A DNA stretch of 64,000 bases from a bacterium (lineage in GTDB: Bacteria > Bdellovibrionota > Bdellovibrionia > Bdellovibrionales > Bdellovibrionaceae): positions 1 to 64,000 of the forward strand of contig JAIELP010000011.1 in assembly GCA_019752925.1 (NCBI GenBank), read 5' to 3'. The position numbers were made by a program, and so were the translations under genes. The notes below the pieces were generated by a model, which made no database searches, was not told the origin of the DNA, and saw only the letters and a list, made by a program, of their open reading frames with translations. This document shows positions 62,174 through 64,000 of the stretch, piece after piece (the first letter of the stretch is position 1; each line of letters begins with the position of its first letter).

Positions 62174-62494
62174 CTAGTAACGGTTGCCGCGGAATCCGCC
62201 GCCGCCACCAGAACGTCCGCCGCCACCGCCGCGATTTTCGCGTGGAGCCATTGGTTTAGCTTCAGAAACGTTGATTGAACGGCCTAATTGCTCAGTTCCG
62301 TTTAACTTTTCGATTGCTGTAGCTGCATCTGAATCAGAAGCCATTTCAACAAAGGCGAAACCTTTGCTACGACCTGATTCACGGTCAGTGATGATCTTTG
62401 CAGATTCAACTGTACCGTAAGCTGCGAAAAGGTCGTTTAAAGAACCTTCGTCCATGTTAAAAGATAAATTTCCTACGTATAATTTTTTGCCCAT
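62174..62494 (-). CDS. RRM RNA-binding protein with Gly-rich tail
   Basis: A 106-residue protein with one RRM: RNP2 KLYVGNL (4-10), RNP1 KGFAFVEM (44-51). A Gly/Arg-rich tail follows from about residue 88. This is the small cold-responsive bacterial RRM type. AGGAGG precedes the ATG, and about 200 bases of non-coding leader or promoter lie upstream (62495-62696). Confidence 0.93.
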   Translation of the reverse strand: MGKKLYVGNLSFNMDEGSLNDLFAAYGTVESAKIITDRESGRSKGFAFVEMASDSDAATAIEKLNGTEQLGRSINVSEAKPMAPRENRGGGGGRSGGGGGFRGNRY

Positions 62495-62696
62495 GAATTC
62501 CTCCTAGGGATTGTTGCCACCAAGAAGAACGAGCACCATGCCATTACTATCAAGAGAGACTAACTGAAACACCAATGTACATGAATATGCTTGAAATAAC
62601 CAGCAGAAATTAATGGCACAAATAAAGCTCCAGAAGCTATATAATTGCCATTAGTCCTATTTGTAAGTTTTTAAGCCCGATGCTAGCATTTAAGCC

Positions 62697-63149
62697 ATGC
62701 AGAAACTTTCGCGTTTTTCGTCGCAAAATGAAGCTCATATTATTACGCAAGCTCTTATTGCAAATGGCATTCGAGCCGAATTTTTAGGGTCTAGAGCCTA
62801 TGCCTCTCACTATTTAGGTGGAGATACTGGAACTTACGATGTTTATGTGCATGAATCGGATTTTGAAGCCGCTTTAAAGTTTATGAACAGCACAAAGCTC
62901 ACGGTGGCCGATGAAGAAAGCATTCTTACTGTCAAGCCTGCTTCGTTTTATCTGAAAAAATCTATCATCCACGCTTTTTTTGCGATGTTTATGGCACCGG
63001 TTATTTGCAATTACATCTCGCTGATCAATTTAAAATTATTTTATAAAAATGAACCTAATCAAGTTAAAAAAATGATTTATGGATTTACTGTTCTTTTACT
63101 TCAGCTACCTCCATTTATCTGGCTCTTTTTAATTTTTTATAAAAAATAA
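62697..63149 (+). CDS. DUF2007-type protein with membrane tail
   Basis: A 150-residue protein. The N-terminal 65 residues (LSRFSSQNEAHIITQALIANGIRAEF to VYVHESDFEAAL) match DUF2007, a ferredoxin-like fold proposed in signal transduction. Two membrane segments (about 85-107, 124-145) follow. Function unknown. Confidence 0.82.
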   Translation: MQKLSRFSSQNEAHIITQALIANGIRAEFLGSRAYASHYLGGDTGTYDVYVHESDFEAALKFMNSTKLTVADEESILTVKPASFYLKKSIIHAFFAMFMAPVICNYISLINLKLFYKNEPNQVKKMIYGFTVLLLQLPPFIWLFLIFYKK

Positions 63150-63165
63150 CCTTAAGGCGGAAGCT

Positions 63166-64000
63166 ATGTTAAAAAGTTGTTTTGTATTATTCACCACCAT
63201 TTTTATTTTTTCACTACCCGCACTTACCGCTGATCAAAAAAGTTTTGATGGAGTTTGGCAAACGACATATGGTCGCATGCGACTGGTAAACCTAAAGGCC
63301 GATCAAATTGAAGGTGTCTATGCCTATCAAACACTTTCACAAATCAAAGGTAGTGTTAATAAAAATAAAATAACATTTACTTATACCGAAACCAACGCTA
63401 AAGGCGAAGGCTGGTTTGTTTTGGCTGATGACGGTTTAAGTTTTGAAGGAGAATGGCGTCAATCCGGACTAGATAAATGGACCAAATGGTCTGGAAAAAA
63501 AATTACAGCTAGTCCCGGTATAAATTGGCTTATTGTACTAGAAGCTGGATGGGAAAACTCACTGGAGCAAAAAGAAATGTCTTTTGGCGACATGCTAAAA
63601 ACATTTTTTGCACACAATCAGTATGTGTCCGTACGCCATCGCTATTTTTCGGATGAAAAAACTTTTATACGCTGGCTTAACGAAGTTATTTTTATTCCCG
63701 AGCCGGTTGTGGTCACAGTAGCGGCTCACGGCATGCCTGATGGTGTACCTGTGAATGAACGTACAATTGGAGCTAAAACAATTGCTAACAATCTAGCCTA
63801 TGCAACAAGTGTTAAATTACTGCACTTTTCATCTTGCTTAATCATGAAAGAAAATTTCGGAAAAGAAATTATTAAAAACTTAAACAGCAAAACAAAATTC
63901 CCGGTGTCTGGATACAAAACCACTGTTGACTGGATTGCCAGTGCCGTTTTTGAATTCATGTACTTTGATTTAATTTTAAACCGCGACCTAGATGTTAAAT
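63166..64000 (+). CDS. Partial secreted protein with clan CD-like His/Cys pair
   Basis: The ATG at 63166 has GGCGG before it and opens a frame to the window edge, 278 codons. Signal peptide (ending PALTAD), then a lipocalin-like strand domain (FDGVWQTTYGRMRL, FEGEWRQSG, about 27-105), then a domain with VTVAAHGMPDG and LLHFSSCLI. The His-Gly and Ser-Cys strand ends resemble the clan CD peptidase dyad, as in the protein at 10560. The C-terminus is outside the window. Confidence 0.65.
   Translation, partial: MLKSCFVLFTTIFIFSLPALTADQKSFDGVWQTTYGRMRLVNLKADQIEGVYAYQTLSQIKGSVNKNKITFTYTETNAKGEGWFVLADDGLSFEGEWRQSGLDKWTKWSGKKITASPGINWLIVLEAGWENSLEQKEMSFGDMLKTFFAHNQYVSVRHRYFSDEKTFIRWLNEVIFIPEPVVVTVAAHGMPDGVPVNERTIGAKTIANNLAYATSVKLLHFSSCLIMKENFGKEIIKNLNSKTKFPVSGYKTTVDWIASAVFEFMYFDLILNRDLDVK

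Noticed and set aside
62184..62420. Plus-strand proline-rich open frame
   Set aside because: It is the antisense of the Gly-rich tail and RRM; proline runs arise from complementing glycine codons.

Overview
The window is an AT-rich bacterial chromosome segment, densely coded on both strands. It most resembles a member of the Bdellovibrionota or a related predatory or ex-deltaproteobacterial lineage. Supporting signs are a TIGR02147-type regulator (a family concentrated in Bdellovibrionales and Fibrobacter), a very high share of small secreted proteins with no recognised family, outer-membrane beta-barrels, secreted proteases and single-domain signalling proteins. The assignment is inference from gene content; no 16S gene is present.

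Layout. 1-2372: a partial secreted beta-barrel-like gene and a multi-span membrane protein with Sel1-like cysteine repeats. 2428-3971: a graveyard of Rhs polymorphic-toxin modules (YD-repeat remnant, two tip fragments, two immunity-like genes), cut by a three-ORF insertion sequence (about 3972-6892) that carries two different DDE recombinases. 7098-42573: ordinary chromosomal genes, including DNA polymerase IV, aspartate kinase, a secreted oligopeptidase B, PAP2, SRAP (YedK), MipA/OmpV, YgjP-like protease, glyoxalase II, trpS, slyX, an amino-acid ABC transporter with a fused binding protein and permease, RNase H, a ClsB/YbhP-like pair, secreted metalloproteases and many secreted unknowns.

43171-52169: a roughly 9-kb genomic island bounded by a 51-bp direct repeat. 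The repeat is the 3' part of an initiator tRNA gene that is intact at 52125-52201 and present only as a 3' fragment at 43171-43221. The island carries a tightly overlapping minus-strand operon: guanine-deaminase-like protein, GTP cyclohydrolase I, a small unknown, a cyclic amidohydrolase, a LOG-like protein, a bicupin dioxygenase-like protein, an isochorismatase-family hydrolase, a thiamine-diphosphate enzyme, and a Crp/Fnr regulator broken by an in-frame TAG. A divergent Nudix hydrolase faces the operon across a promoter region holding a 7-4-7 Fnr-like palindrome. I know of no described pathway with this gene set; it looks like a mobile pathway for making or degrading a purine- or pteridine-derived compound, and it is the best candidate here for an undescribed system.

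52362-64000: secreted and envelope genes, including a protein of seven 28-residue cysteine repeats, a matrixin, SixA, tandem single-domain cyclic-nucleotide-binding proteins, a lone receiver protein and a glutathione peroxidase. There is also a redox cluster in which a redoxin is joined to its signal peptide only through an A AAA AAG slippery heptamer. The window ends with an RRM protein, a DUF2007 protein and a truncated secreted protein with a His/Cys pair like clan CD peptidases.
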